From Mucilaginibacter_A sp964244955 (GTDB lineage Bacteria; Bacteroidota; Bacteroidia; Sphingobacteriales; Sphingobacteriaceae): DNA of 24,020 bases. Below, in pieces: positions 6,953 to 15,469 of this stretch. The number at the start of each line of letters is the position of its first letter. The first letter of the stretch is position 1. Position numbers and translations under genes: made by a program. The stretch covers positions 1-24,020 of the forward strand of contig CAXTKQ010000058.1 in assembly GCA_964244955.1 (NCBI GenBank), read 5' to 3'. The notes below the pieces were generated by a model. That model was not told the origin of the DNA, did not search any database, and saw only the letters and a program-made list of their open reading frames with translations.

Positions 6953-6981
6953 TACTGTTTTTACCGGCATAAAAACAGTAT
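6952..6981. terminator. Perfect palindromic repeat, bidirectional terminator between convergent genes
   Basis: ATACTGTTTTTA (6952-6963), loop CCGGCA, TAAAAACAGTAT (6970-6981): a perfect 12-bp stem lying exactly between the Uma2 gene (+) and the gluconolactonase gene (-), both of which end here. The A/T-rich half-stems give a U-run-like element for either direction. It is also the perfect palindromic version of the dispersed repeat, in its CTGTTTTTA form. Confidence 0.8.
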
Positions 6982-6990
6982 GGGCTATTT

Positions 6991-7932
6991 CTACTCCACG
7001 CCTTTTACCTTCATCTGCAACAAATAAATCCCTTCCGAAGCGGTAATAAAAAGCTGGTCCCTGTTTTTCCCGCCAAAACAAATATTTCCCGTCCAATTTT
7101 CTTGGACAGAAATATGTTCGAGCTGCTTTCCTTCGGGATTAAAAACAAAAACGCCATTCCCGCACAGATAAATATTGCCGCGGTTGTCAATCGTCATCCC
7201 GTCCGAACCTTTTTCTGTAAAAAGCGTCCGGTTGGTTAAACTTCCGTCAGCTTTAATTTCGTACCGGTAAGTTTTATTGGCCCTAATATCGGCCACATAC
7301 AAAAACTTCCCGTCCGGTGTACCGATAATGCCATTTGGCTGCTGCAAATCATCGGCAACCATAACCAGTTGATGTTTCCCTTTTGGCAGATAATATACCT
7401 TTTCGCCGTCCAAATCCGGTTTTTTCCGTGTCCAGTAATCGCGCTGGTAATATGGGTCGGTGAGGTAAATCCCGCCTTTCGCATCAATCCACAAATCATT
7501 CGGCCCGTTCAGTTTTTTTCCTTCAAAATCGTTCACTAAAACCGTTATTTTTTTCTGCGGGGAAATTGACCAAAGCTGGTTCTGCTCATCGGCACAAGCA
7601 ATCAGGTTTCCTTTTTTGTCGAAATACAAACCGTTGGAACGGCCGGTTTTATCCATAAAAACAGAAAGTTTTCCGTTGGTATCGTATTCCCATATCTTGT
7701 CGTTCGGCTGGTCGGTAAAAAAAACGTTGCCTTTTTTATCTGCTGCCGGCCCTTCTGTAAACTTAAATTGTTTAGAAATTAACTGCAGTTTGGCCCCGTC
7801 TGCAATGATGTTTGATTGTTGGACTGTGTCCGGATTAATTGCTGCTTTAACTTGGGCGGAACAAGCAGAAACAGCCGGAAATGCAAGTGCAAGCAGAAAA
7901 GTATAAACCAGAACGATGCTTCTTTTATCCAT
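6991..7932 (-). CDS. SMP-30/gluconolactonase-family secreted lactonase
   Basis: 313 residues. The N-terminus MDKRSIVLVYTFLLALAFPAVSACSA is an export signal with a possible lipobox Cys (residue 24), so the protein is periplasmic or membrane-anchored. The rest is a six-bladed beta-propeller of the SMP-30 family: FTEGPA (58-63, Glu60), LNGPNDL (141-147, Asn145), QPNG (198-201, Asn200) and GSDGMTID (242-249, Asp244) give the expected divalent-metal ligands. Family members hydrolyse sugar lactones such as gluconolactone. Its neighbours do not fix the substrate; the sugar-acid operon at the far end of the window is only suggestive. The fourth to sixth codons (DKRSI) are supplied by a copy of the dispersed repeat at 7919-7927. 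Next to it, divergently, is the M20 peptidase gene. Confidence 0.92.
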   Translation of the reverse strand: MDKRSIVLVYTFLLALAFPAVSACSAQVKAAINPDTVQQSNIIADGAKLQLISKQFKFTEGPAADKKGNVFFTDQPNDKIWEYDTNGKLSVFMDKTGRSNGLYFDKKGNLIACADEQNQLWSISPQKKITVLVNDFEGKKLNGPNDLWIDAKGGIYLTDPYYQRDYWTRKKPDLDGEKVYYLPKGKHQLVMVADDLQQPNGIIGTPDGKFLYVADIRANKTYRYEIKADGSLTNRTLFTEKGSDGMTIDNRGNIYLCGNGVFVFNPEGKQLEHISVQENWTGNICFGGKNRDQLFITASEGIYLLQMKVKGVE

Positions 7933-8007
7933 GTTTTTTAGGTAAGAAATGTGTTTTGCCGGATTGCGGTTTTATAAAAGCTAAAAATAGCACTTAAATA
8001 AATTTAT

Positions 8008-8040
8008 TTTGCCGATAATCCTCGTAATTAACTACCTTTC
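8008..8040 (+). promoter_or_regulatory. Candidate promoter of the M20 peptidase gene
   Basis: TTTG (8008-8011), 21 bases, TACCTTTC (8033-8040), resembling TTTG-N19-21-TAnnTTTG with one base off in the last position. It ends 18 bases before the ATG. Confidence 0.4.
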
Positions 8041-8058
8041 TTCCCAATAAACAGCAGC

Positions 8059-9363
8059 ATGAAAAAACTTTACTTTTTGCCTTTTGTACTTTTTATTTTT
8101 CCGGCTTTTGCCCAAACTTCCTACAAAAACGATGTGGCCAAAAAAGCAGATGCGCTTGAAAAACAAGTGATTGCCTGGCGGCGCGATTTCCACGAACACC
8201 CGGAACTGGGCAACCGTGAAGTCCGCACTTCGGGCATTGTGGCCGGTTACTTAAAATCTTTAGGCATTGAAGTAAAAACCGGCGTGGCCAAAACCGGCGT
8301 GGTTGGCATTTTAAAAGGCGGAAAACCAGGGCCGGTGGTTGCTTTGCGCGCCGATATGGACGGACTGCCGGTTACCGAACGTATTGATTTGCCCTTTGCA
8401 TCCAAAGTAAAAACGATGTACAACGGACAGGAAGTTGGCGTGATGGCCGCTTGCGGGCACGATTCGCATGTGGCAATTTTAATGGGCGTGGCCAAAGTTT
8501 TATCGGCGATGAAAAGCGATTTGCGCGGAACCGTAAAATTTATTTTTCAGCCGGCCGAAGAAGGTGCGCCGGTTGGCGAAGAAGGCGGTGCCGCTTTGAT
8601 GGTAAAAGAAGGCGTGCTGGAAAACCCAAAAGTAGATGTTATTTTTGGCCTGCACATCAACTCGCAAACGGAAGTTGGCAAAATAGCTTACCGCCCGGGC
8701 GGCGCGATGGCAGCCGTAAATGATTTTAAGATCACGGTAAAAGGACGTTCGGCACATGGTGCTTATCCTTGGTCGTCGGTTGATCCGGTGGTTACTTCGG
8801 CACAAATTGTTACGGCATTGCAAACTATCGTCAGCCGGAATTTAAACGTTAGCGAAAACGGCGGTGTAGTTACAGTTGGTGCAATCAATGGCGGGAACCG
8901 GTCGAACATTATCCCTGAACAAGTAGAAATGCTGGGAACGATCCGCAATTTAAGCGCGGCAGATGAAAAAATGTTTATCGAACGGATCAAAACCATTGTT
9001 CAAAATACGGCAGCAGCGGCGGGCGCAACGGCAGAATTGCAAATCCCGTACACAATCCATTATCCGGTTACGTACAACAACCCTGAACTGACTGAAAAAA
9101 TGCTGCCAACGATGCAAGCAACGGCCGGTGCAGCTAATGTTTTGTTAAAGCCGGCAGTTACGGGAGCCGAAGATTTTTCTTTTTATGAAGAAAAAGTGCC
9201 TGGCCTGTTTTTCTTTCTGGGCGGAATGCCAAAAGGCGGCGATCCGCTAAAAGCGCCTTCGCACCACACGCCCGATTTTTATATTGATGAAAGCGGCTTT
9301 ACCTTGGGCGTGAAAACAATGTGCAATTTAACGCTGGATTACCTAGCGATGCAAAGTAAATAA
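8059..9363 (+). CDS. M20-family metallo-amidohydrolase (exported)
   Basis: 434 residues. Signal peptide MKKLYFLPFVLFIFPAFAQ (cleavage near 18-19), so the enzyme works in the periplasm. M20D peptidase landmarks: RRDFHEHPELG (41-51), RADMDGLPV (97-105), ACGHDSH (131-137; Cys132 and His134 as metal ligands), PAEEG (165-169; Glu167/Glu168), GLHI (197-200; His199), the SAHGA of the lid domain (231-235), GAEDFSFY and PSHHTPDF near the C-terminus (last metal His). The family hydrolyses N-acyl amino acids, indole-acetyl amino acids or dipeptides; the exact substrate cannot be read from sequence. Start ATG follows AACAGCAGC. The siroheme gene follows after 36 bases, most of them taken up by a repeat copy. 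A TAAAAGAAG core falls inside at 8603-8611 (VKEG). Confidence 0.93.
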   Translation: MKKLYFLPFVLFIFPAFAQTSYKNDVAKKADALEKQVIAWRRDFHEHPELGNREVRTSGIVAGYLKSLGIEVKTGVAKTGVVGILKGGKPGPVVALRADMDGLPVTERIDLPFASKVKTMYNGQEVGVMAACGHDSHVAILMGVAKVLSAMKSDLRGTVKFIFQPAEEGAPVGEEGGAALMVKEGVLENPKVDVIFGLHINSQTEVGKIAYRPGGAMAAVNDFKITVKGRSAHGAYPWSSVDPVVTSAQIVTALQTIVSRNLNVSENGGVVTVGAINGGNRSNIIPEQVEMLGTIRNLSAADEKMFIERIKTIVQNTAAAAGATAELQIPYTIHYPVTYNNPELTEKMLPTMQATAGAANVLLKPAVTGAEDFSFYEEKVPGLFFFLGGMPKGGDPLKAPSHHTPDFYIDESGFTLGVKTMCNLTLDYLAMQSK

Positions 9364-9383
9364 ATTGACGTTCGCATAAAATA

Positions 9384-9399
9384 TGCCGGTAAAAGAAGC

Positions 9400-9401
<2 letters not shown>
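9384..9401 (-). repeat. Dispersed repeat overlapping the cobA start codon
   Basis: TGCCGG, TAAAAGAAGCAT on the plus strand; the last two bases AT are the first two of the cobA ATG (9400-9402). The repeat therefore forms the whole ribosome-binding region of this gene; its AAAAGAAG is the only purine-rich stretch. Confidence 0.8.
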
Positions 9402-10127
<726 letters not shown>

Positions 10128-10137
<10 letters not shown>

Positions 10138-10630
10138 TTAGGCAAGACCTTTTGCATTTTATACGAAACAAAAATACCGATCACACCAGCCGTAACACAA
10201 ATATCAGCCACATTAAAAATTCCGGTCCGTAGGTTTTGGATGCCCAGGCTCATAAAATCAGTTACGTGGCGATCGTTAAAAATACGGTCAATAATGTTCC
10301 CAATTCCGCCGGCAAAAATTAAAGCAAAGGCTAAAAGCCGAATGAGGTTAAATTCTTTAATGTGGATTATTGTATAAAAAAATAAAGCCAGTAAAAGCAG
10401 CAATGGCGCAAAACTCAGCAACATAAAATTATAAGGTTGCGGCAAACCTGCGCCCAGGCTTAATGCCGCGCCGGTATTTTCTGCATATTCTAAACGAAAG
10501 GTATCATGAAAATAAGAAGCTGGTTGTTGGTCTGCTAAGTGGTTTTTGCCAGGTTCTTGGTTACCTGATCGCAACTGATCAAAGCAAAAGAGATTATACA
10601 GAAAAGCAGTATTTTAAATTTCGACTTCAT
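10128..10630 (-). CDS. lspA: Lipoprotein signal peptidase (LspA), apparent one-base frameshift near residue 30
   Basis: The minus strand from ATG 10630 reads MKSKFKILLFCIISFALISCDQVTKNLAKT and then meets TAG (10537-10535). The next frame continues at once with HLADQQPASYFHDTFRLEYAENTGAA to the normal end, including GNIIDR and FNVAD, the two catalytic Asp motifs of signal peptidase II. Adding one C in the AAAAACCAC run (about 10541-10548) restores a single 167-residue protein of normal family length. LspA cleaves lipoprotein signal peptides in the inner membrane, and several lipoproteins in this window would be its substrates. Since the rest is fully conserved, a sequencing/assembly slip is the simplest reading, with recent mutation or a slippery recoding site as alternatives. 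Starting at the in-frame TTG (10574) would lose the first membrane segment and the conserved DQxTK region, so I reject that start. The gene lies downstream of the GT39 gene. Confidence 0.88.
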
Positions 10631-10658
10631 CTCGTTTGGTTTAGGCTGACTCCCAAAT

Positions 10659-10685
10659 ATACTTCTTTTATCGGCCTAAAATTGG
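10659..10685 (+). repeat. Dispersed CTTCTTTTA repeat between GT39 and lspA
   Basis: ATACTTCTTTTA, TCGGCC, TAAAATTGG, core 10662-10670, with a TTTTA/TAAAA mini-stem. It takes up most of the 62-base gap between the end of the GT39 gene and the start of lspA. Confidence 0.78.
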
Positions 10686-10692
10686 TGTTTAA

Positions 10693-12369
10693 TTACGGCT
10701 TCACCACGTCTTGCTCCACCAAAACCAAATCCTTTTGTTCCAATGTTTCCTTCCGCGTTTTCCAATTCAAAAACTTTCCTTTTAAGCGTGTTACCAAATA
10801 ATCGTCAAAGCTTTTTATCGGTTTAATTTTCCAGCCTTTTGCCATCAGTTGGTTTATGTTTTCCTTGGAAGCATACAACAAATAAGGCTTTTTAGGAAGA
10901 TTTCCTTTGCCGTTTTCGTTAACCAAAAAAAGCGGTTGGTGCAGGTAAAATTCTAAAGCGTGCGAATATTCTTCTTCCTGCAACTGCGCGATTGGAAATT
11001 TTGAGATACTGTTTTTATCAATATAAAATGCAGCTTCACTGCCGGATTGATATTTTAAAAGCGACGGATAAAAGTTAAGGTTGAGAAAAAGATTGATAAA
11101 AACCGAAACCAGCACCGATTGGAAAAGCAGTTTGTATTTTGGCCCGAATGCTTCTTTTACCGATATAAAAATGAACAGTGCAATTGAAAGAATTAAAGGT
11201 AAAACGGTGAAAAAAGTCAGGTTTTCGGCACGATAAAAATATTGAAGAAGGAAGATGATCAAAACCAGCAAAACCAAAACCACCGATTGTGTAATTCGAA
11301 TGGCGCGCCAGGCTTTTGCTGTTTTTATGCCGATTAAATATTGAGCCGTTAAAATCGCGAAAAACGGAAAAACAATGGTGATGTAATGCGGCAACTGGAA
11401 TTTGGAGGCCGAGAAAACCAGAAAAGTAAGCAACGCGCCGCTGATGCAAAACCATTCGCGTTTGTTTTTTTGTCGGAAAAATTGGACAACGGCAATGTAT
11501 AACAAGACTGACCAGGGAATAAACGCCCAAAGCAAGGTGTGGAAAAAGAAGAACGGATCGCCTTTACCTTTAATTGGCCCGTTGTTGAAGAAACGCCCAA
11601 ACTGGCTGTCCCAAAAAAAGAACCGGATGCCGGAAACATTGTGCTTATCAAAAACCAATTTCTCGGGATGCAGATCAAACTGCTGGTACAAACAGTAAAT
11701 TTCGGGCGCTAAAAACAGCATTGTCAAAATGGCGGACAGCAGCCAGCGCCAATGGAAAAGCTGTTTCCAGTTTTTGGTGAAAATAAATTCTCCTGCAAAA
11801 GCGCCAAAAATAGGGATCAGCGCAAAAATACCTTTCGTCATCACGGCGCAAGCGGCAAAAACGCAGGCCAAAAGTAAATGGCCAATGCTGTTTTTATCCA
11901 ATATTTTATAGAAATGATAAACCGAAGCGATGATTAGTCCGGTTAAATAAGGTTCGGCGCGCACATCGTTGTTGGAAATGATCAAATGTTCGGCGGTCAA
12001 GAAAATCAAAACCGACCACAGCGCCACTTCTTTATTGTACAGTTTTTTGCAGAACAAATAGGTGTAAACGCCGCCCATCAATGTAAATAAAATAGCAGGA
12101 AGTTTATAAGCCCAGGTTTCAAACCCAAATAAATTGAAAGACAAAGCCGTAACCCAAAACGGAAAATGCGGTTTATCCAACCAGTCTTTCCCTTGCGAAA
12201 ACAGGTTGACGTAATCGTGCCGCAAAACCATTGTTTTGGCAATGCAGGCGTAAAGTGGGCCATCCAAGCCCAAAATGGTAACAAACAAGCCGCTAAAATT
12301 AAGCGCAACAGCGGCCGCAATAAAAAAATACAGCCATTTGCAGGGATGATTAGAAGCGGATCGGTTCAT
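10693..12369 (-). CDS. GT39/ArnT-like membrane glycosyltransferase
   Basis: 558 residues with about 12 membrane segments across residues 10-430 and a soluble C-terminal part of about 120. The first periplasmic loop has the family's acidic catalytic region: GLDGPLYACIAKTM (34-47, Asp36), then KDWLDKPHFPFWV (61-73), the DKPP-like motif of ArnT/PMT enzymes. Such enzymes take a sugar from a polyprenyl-phosphate carrier and transfer it on the periplasmic side to lipid A, protein or another glycan; the acceptor here is unknown. Two in-frame copies of the repeat's CTGTTTTTA form encode DKNSI twice (minus-strand complements of 11888-11896 and 11009-11017), and a CTTCTTTTA copy (11151-11159) encodes the KEA of SVKEAFGP. 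The Smr gene lies 32 bases upstream and lspA 62 bases downstream, on the same strand. Confidence 0.88.
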   Translation of the reverse strand: MNRSASNHPCKWLYFFIAAAVALNFSGLFVTILGLDGPLYACIAKTMVLRHDYVNLFSQGKDWLDKPHFPFWVTALSFNLFGFETWAYKLPAILFTLMGGVYTYLFCKKLYNKEVALWSVLIFLTAEHLIISNNDVRAEPYLTGLIIASVYHFYKILDKNSIGHLLLACVFAACAVMTKGIFALIPIFGAFAGEFIFTKNWKQLFHWRWLLSAILTMLFLAPEIYCLYQQFDLHPEKLVFDKHNVSGIRFFFWDSQFGRFFNNGPIKGKGDPFFFFHTLLWAFIPWSVLLYIAVVQFFRQKNKREWFCISGALLTFLVFSASKFQLPHYITIVFPFFAILTAQYLIGIKTAKAWRAIRITQSVVLVLLVLIIFLLQYFYRAENLTFFTVLPLILSIALFIFISVKEAFGPKYKLLFQSVLVSVFINLFLNLNFYPSLLKYQSGSEAAFYIDKNSISKFPIAQLQEEEYSHALEFYLHQPLFLVNENGKGNLPKKPYLLYASKENINQLMAKGWKIKPIKSFDDYLVTRLKGKFLNWKTRKETLEQKDLVLVEQDVVKP

Positions 12370-12382
12370 TTCGGTTTAAGCC

Positions 12383-12400
12383 ATACTGTTTTTACCGGCA
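12383..12400 (+). repeat. Dispersed repeat, CTGTTTTTA form
   Basis: ATACTGTTTTTA, CCGGCA, followed by TTTATTTC. Left arm and loop are identical to the perfect palindrome at 6952-6981, but the right arm is missing. It fills the 32-base gap between the Smr and GT39 genes. Confidence 0.75.
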
Positions 12401-12401
12401 T

Positions 12402-13346
12402 TTATTTCAGGAAAACTTCCGTTGCGCCGTAACCAAATTTTTCTTTCCGGGCATCCATAAAAGTTTTTACCTGCGGATGTTTGCTCACCACTTTATGGAT
12501 CTCGTGCCGCAAAATGCCGTTGCCCACACCGTGGATAAAAACCACAGACGGCAATTGGTGCACAATGGCCGCGTCCAGCGTTTTTTGGAAACGTTCTAAT
12601 TGGGTTTTGATGATATCGCTGCTGCTTAAAAACTGGTAATCTTCGCGCAGTTTTTCGATGTGCAGGTCAATTTCTTTGGCCGGTTTCTCGACCACTTTTT
12701 TCTCCTCCGGCGATTTGAAAAAGCTTTCTTTCAGCTTTTCGGCATCCACTTTCACCTCCGCCGCATCCAACTGAAACTGCCAGCCCAACTGGTTCAAAAC
12801 ATGCACCGTTGTTTTTGATCCCGCAAAATCTTTCGCCTTAAAACGTTCTGAATAAACCAACGGGTCTAAAAAATCAGCTTTTTGTTTAGAATGATATAGA
12901 ATCTGGAAAATAAATTTCGGCCAGATAGAAATATCGGGCAACGCGGCCGAATAAACTTTTACCGCTGTTTTTGGTGCAACAATCCCGGCAAATTCGCCTT
13001 TAAATTCCTGGTTTTTTTCGGTGCTAAAAGAAGCAAGCAGTTGGTAAGAAGTGTTGTTGATGAGATGAAACTGCACCACAGAAGTTACCTGTTTTTCGGG
13101 AACGGCAGCCAGATAAATGCCTTTTGCTGTAAATTCCTGCGGCGGTATTTCGGCAATTGCTTCCTGCGCTTTTGCCGCTGCTGCTGCTTCCCGGCCATGT
13201 ACCGAAGTTACTTTGGATGCCAAAACCGGTATCTCAAAATCATCGTCCCCGGTTACGCCAATGGTTTGTTCGTCTATAATCCGCGTGATAAAACCTTCCC
13301 GTTTCTCTTCCACAAAACGCACAAAATCGCCCAATTTAAATTTCAT
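12402..13346 (-). CDS. DUF2027 and Smr domain protein
   Basis: 314 residues. The N-terminus (1-60) MKFKLGDFVRFVEEKREGF is a small SH3-like segment (Smr/MutS2-associated), followed by the DUF2027 beta domain (about 70-190) and a Lys/Glu-rich linker (190-223). A C-terminal Smr domain occupies about 225-314, with DLHIEKL (227-233) and the core HGVGNGIL (272-279), plus a GYGATEVFLK end. Smr domains in MutS2 relatives have nicking or RNA/DNA-binding activity. This architecture is typical of Bacteroidota and is not MutS2 itself, since no MutS ATPase is present. A cytoplasmic nucleic-acid role is likely, but the exact role is unknown. It begins the leftward unit Smr-GT39-lspA. The repeat core at 13025-13033 lies inside the gene. 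Confidence 0.88.
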   Translation of the reverse strand: MKFKLGDFVRFVEEKREGFITRIIDEQTIGVTGDDDFEIPVLASKVTSVHGREAAAAAKAQEAIAEIPPQEFTAKGIYLAAVPEKQVTSVVQFHLINNTSYQLLASFSTEKNQEFKGEFAGIVAPKTAVKVYSAALPDISIWPKFIFQILYHSKQKADFLDPLVYSERFKAKDFAGSKTTVHVLNQLGWQFQLDAAEVKVDAEKLKESFFKSPEEKKVVEKPAKEIDLHIEKLREDYQFLSSSDIIKTQLERFQKTLDAAIVHQLPSVVFIHGVGNGILRHEIHKVVSKHPQVKTFMDARKEKFGYGATEVFLK

Positions 13347-13534
13347 AATCTTTAGTTCAGTTTATAAAAGTACGTTCTTTTTCAATGTCCGATTGCGTAA
13401 ACACAAATTTTAGCTTTAGCTGTAAATGTTTGATGTTTAGGTGAAATAAGGCAAGCGATTGTAGATTTCTGTAAAAACCCATTCGTTCTGTCCAACAAAA
13501 CCGCCTGTTTTTGCTTATAAGCTTACCGGCAGCA

Positions 13535-13559
13535 ATGCTTCTTTTACCCATCAAAAATT
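13535..13559 (+). repeat. Dispersed CTTCTTTTA repeat directly upstream of the MBL hydrolase start
   Basis: ATGCTTCTTTTA, CCCATC, AAAAATT, ending at the base before the ATG at 13560. It is in the 213-base divergent gap, where I see no clear promoter match on either strand. Confidence 0.78.
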
Positions 13560-14198
13560 ATGTTGCACGTAAAATCTTTCCCCAACAACCCGTATTACGA
13601 AAACACGTATTTGCTGTTTGACGATACGCTGGAATGCGTCATTATTGACCCTGGAATGTACAGCCGCGAAGAGCAAAACAAGGTTGCTTCTTTTATCACC
13701 GAAAATTTGCTGAAGCCGGTTTTGCTGTTGAACACGCACTGCCACATTGACCATGTTTTGGGCAATAAATTTGTTTTTGACCAATACGGGCTGAAGCCGC
13801 AATTTCACGAGGGCGAAATGCCTTTGCTTTCGGCGGTGCCGGGTTATGCGCCGCAAATGGGCATCCGTTACGAACTTTCGCCTTTGCCGGAAACGTTTTT
13901 ACCGGAAACAGGAACCATAAAATTCGGGCAAACAGAACTTGAACTGATTTTTGCGCCCGGCCATTCGCCTGCGCATTTGTGTTTTTATTCGGCCAATGAC
14001 CATGTTTTAATTGGCGGCGATGTTTTGTTCCGCGAAAGCATTGGCCGCACGGATTTGCCCGGTGGGAATACCGAACAACTCATCAAAAATATCCGCGAAA
14101 AACTGTTTGTTTTGCCCGACCAGGTTATCGTTTATCCCGGCCACGGCGAAGAAACTACCATCGGCTATGAAAAAGAATACAATCCTTTTCTTACCTAA
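13560..14198 (+). CDS. Metallo-beta-lactamase-fold hydrolase (GloB-like)
   Basis: 212 residues. The two-metal MBL site is complete: THCHIDH (59-65; His60, His62, Asp64, His65), GHSPAHL (134-140; His135), GGDVLF (152-157; Asp154) and YPGHG (192-196; His195). This set matches the glyoxalase-II/hydroxyacylglutathione-hydrolase-like group that is common in bacteria, but the C-terminal substrate-binding domain of true glyoxalase II is missing, so the substrate may be another thioester. Cytoplasmic, with no signal peptide. The start ATG is preceded by the dispersed repeat rather than a ribosome-binding site. A repeat core also lies inside at 13687-13695 (encoding ASFI). A LolC/E-like gene follows after 38 bases, itself preceded by another repeat copy. 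Confidence 0.92.
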   Translation: MLHVKSFPNNPYYENTYLLFDDTLECVIIDPGMYSREEQNKVASFITENLLKPVLLLNTHCHIDHVLGNKFVFDQYGLKPQFHEGEMPLLSAVPGYAPQMGIRYELSPLPETFLPETGTIKFGQTELELIFAPGHSPAHLCFYSANDHVLIGGDVLFRESIGRTDLPGGNTEQLIKNIREKLFVLPDQVIVYPGHGEETTIGYEKEYNPFLT

Positions 14199-14215
14199 GC
14201 GTTAAAATGTTGTTA

Positions 14216-14227
14216 TAAAAGAAGCAT
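14216..14227 (-). repeat. Dispersed repeat before the LolC/E-like gene
   Basis: TAAAAGAAGCAT on the plus strand, 10 bases upstream of the TTG start. Only the core and CAT end are conserved; the CCGG part is not. Confidence 0.65.
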
Positions 14228-14236
14228 CCCGATAAA

Positions 14237-15460
14237 TTGAACACCTCTGCATTTATAGCCAGGCGCTACCTTTTTTCTAAGAAATCTACCAATGCCATCA
14301 ATATTATTTCCGGCATTTCAATGCTGGGCGTGCTGGTGGGCAGTGCCGCGCTGATTATTATCCTTTCGGTTTTTAATGGTTTTGAAACGCTGATCGTTTC
14401 TTTGTACAGCAGTTTTACGCCCGAATTGAAAGTGCTTCCGGCAAAAGGAAAAACTTTTGACCCGCAAACGTTGCATTTAGATAGTTTGCGCAAACTGCCC
14501 GATATGCTTTCGGTAACCGAAGTGCAGGAAGAAAAAGTGCTGCTGCGCTACGGCAAAAGCCAGTTTATCGGCACTGTAAAAGGCGTAAGCAACGATTTTT
14601 TAAAAAACCCGGCTTTAGACAGTACGTTGCAGGTTGGTTCTTTTACGTTGAAAGATGGAGGCCGAAACCTGGCCGTCATCGGTTCATCGGTACAAATCAG
14701 TCTGGGCATCAACGTAAAAGACCAAATGGCGCGGTTGCAGGTTTATTCGCCGCGGCACAAGCAGGTCAATTCTTTTAACCCTTTGGATGAGTTTGTGGTG
14801 CGCAACATCGGTACTTCGGGCGTGTTTTCGGTGCAGCAAGATTTTGATAACATCGTAATTACGCCCATCAGTTTTACCCGCGACCTGCTGGACGAGCCTG
14901 TGGAAATTTCTTACCTCGAACTGAACTTAAAAGACGGCGCCAACATCAACCGGATACAGCAGCAATTGCAGGAAAAGTTTGGCAAAAATTACGTCGTAAA
15001 AAACCGTTACCAGCAAAATACTTCTTTGTACAAGCTGCTCAATTCCGAAAAATGGGCAGTGTTTCTAATCCTCACTTTTGTGCTGATCATTGCCATTTTT
15101 AACATCATCGGTTCTTTAACCATGCTGGTGATTGACAAGCGGAAAGACATTGCCATTTTAACCAGTCTGGGTGCCGATAAAAACCTGGTGCAGCGTGTTT
15201 TCTTTTTTGAAGGCATGCTGATTTCTTTGGTTGGCTGCGTGGTGGGCATGTTGCTTGGTTTAACCTTTTGCCTGCTGCAGCTCCATTTTGGCTGGGTAAC
15301 GATGGGCGGCAATATTATGGTGCAGCCTTATCCGGTAACGTTAAAACTAAATGATTTTTTATTGGTGTTTCTTACCGTGATTGGCATATCAGTGATCGCT
15401 TCGGGCATTAGCGCGCGGTTGAGCGTACAAAAACTCGATGAAATTAATCAGGAACTGTAA
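14237..15460 (+). CDS. LolC/LolE-like ABC permease subunit (FtsX/MacB family), TTG start
   Basis: 407 residues from a TTG at 14237. No ATG lies in frame before the conserved N-terminus NTSAFIARRYLFSKKSTNAI, which is where LolC/E-type proteins of Bacteroidota begin. One membrane segment at about 22-45, a large periplasmic domain (about 50-270), then three membrane segments at about 272-298, 320-345 and 370-395: the four-segment LolC/E plan with two short coupling regions. With a LolD ATPase (not in the window) such proteins extract lipoproteins from the inner membrane for transfer to the outer membrane. Function in lipoprotein sorting is inferred from topology and sequence style. The downstream gene (9 bases away) encodes a lipoprotein. 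The repeat-like AATACTTCTTTG near 15018 is only a partial match. Confidence 0.88.
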   Translation: MNTSAFIARRYLFSKKSTNAINIISGISMLGVLVGSAALIIILSVFNGFETLIVSLYSSFTPELKVLPAKGKTFDPQTLHLDSLRKLPDMLSVTEVQEEKVLLRYGKSQFIGTVKGVSNDFLKNPALDSTLQVGSFTLKDGGRNLAVIGSSVQISLGINVKDQMARLQVYSPRHKQVNSFNPLDEFVVRNIGTSGVFSVQQDFDNIVITPISFTRDLLDEPVEISYLELNLKDGANINRIQQQLQEKFGKNYVVKNRYQQNTSLYKLLNSEKWAVFLILTFVLIIAIFNIIGSLTMLVIDKRKDIAILTSLGADKNLVQRVFFFEGMLISLVGCVVGMLLGLTFCLLQLHFGWVTMGGNIMVQPYPVTLKLNDFLLVFLTVIGISVIASGISARLSVQKLDEINQEL

Positions 15461-15469
15461 ATTAGCAGC

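Noticed and set aside
13357..13554. 65-residue minus-strand frame in the divergent gap, starting near a repeat copy
   Set aside because: Its KRSI segment is only the repeat translated; there is no ribosome-binding site, no family resemblance and no conserved features.
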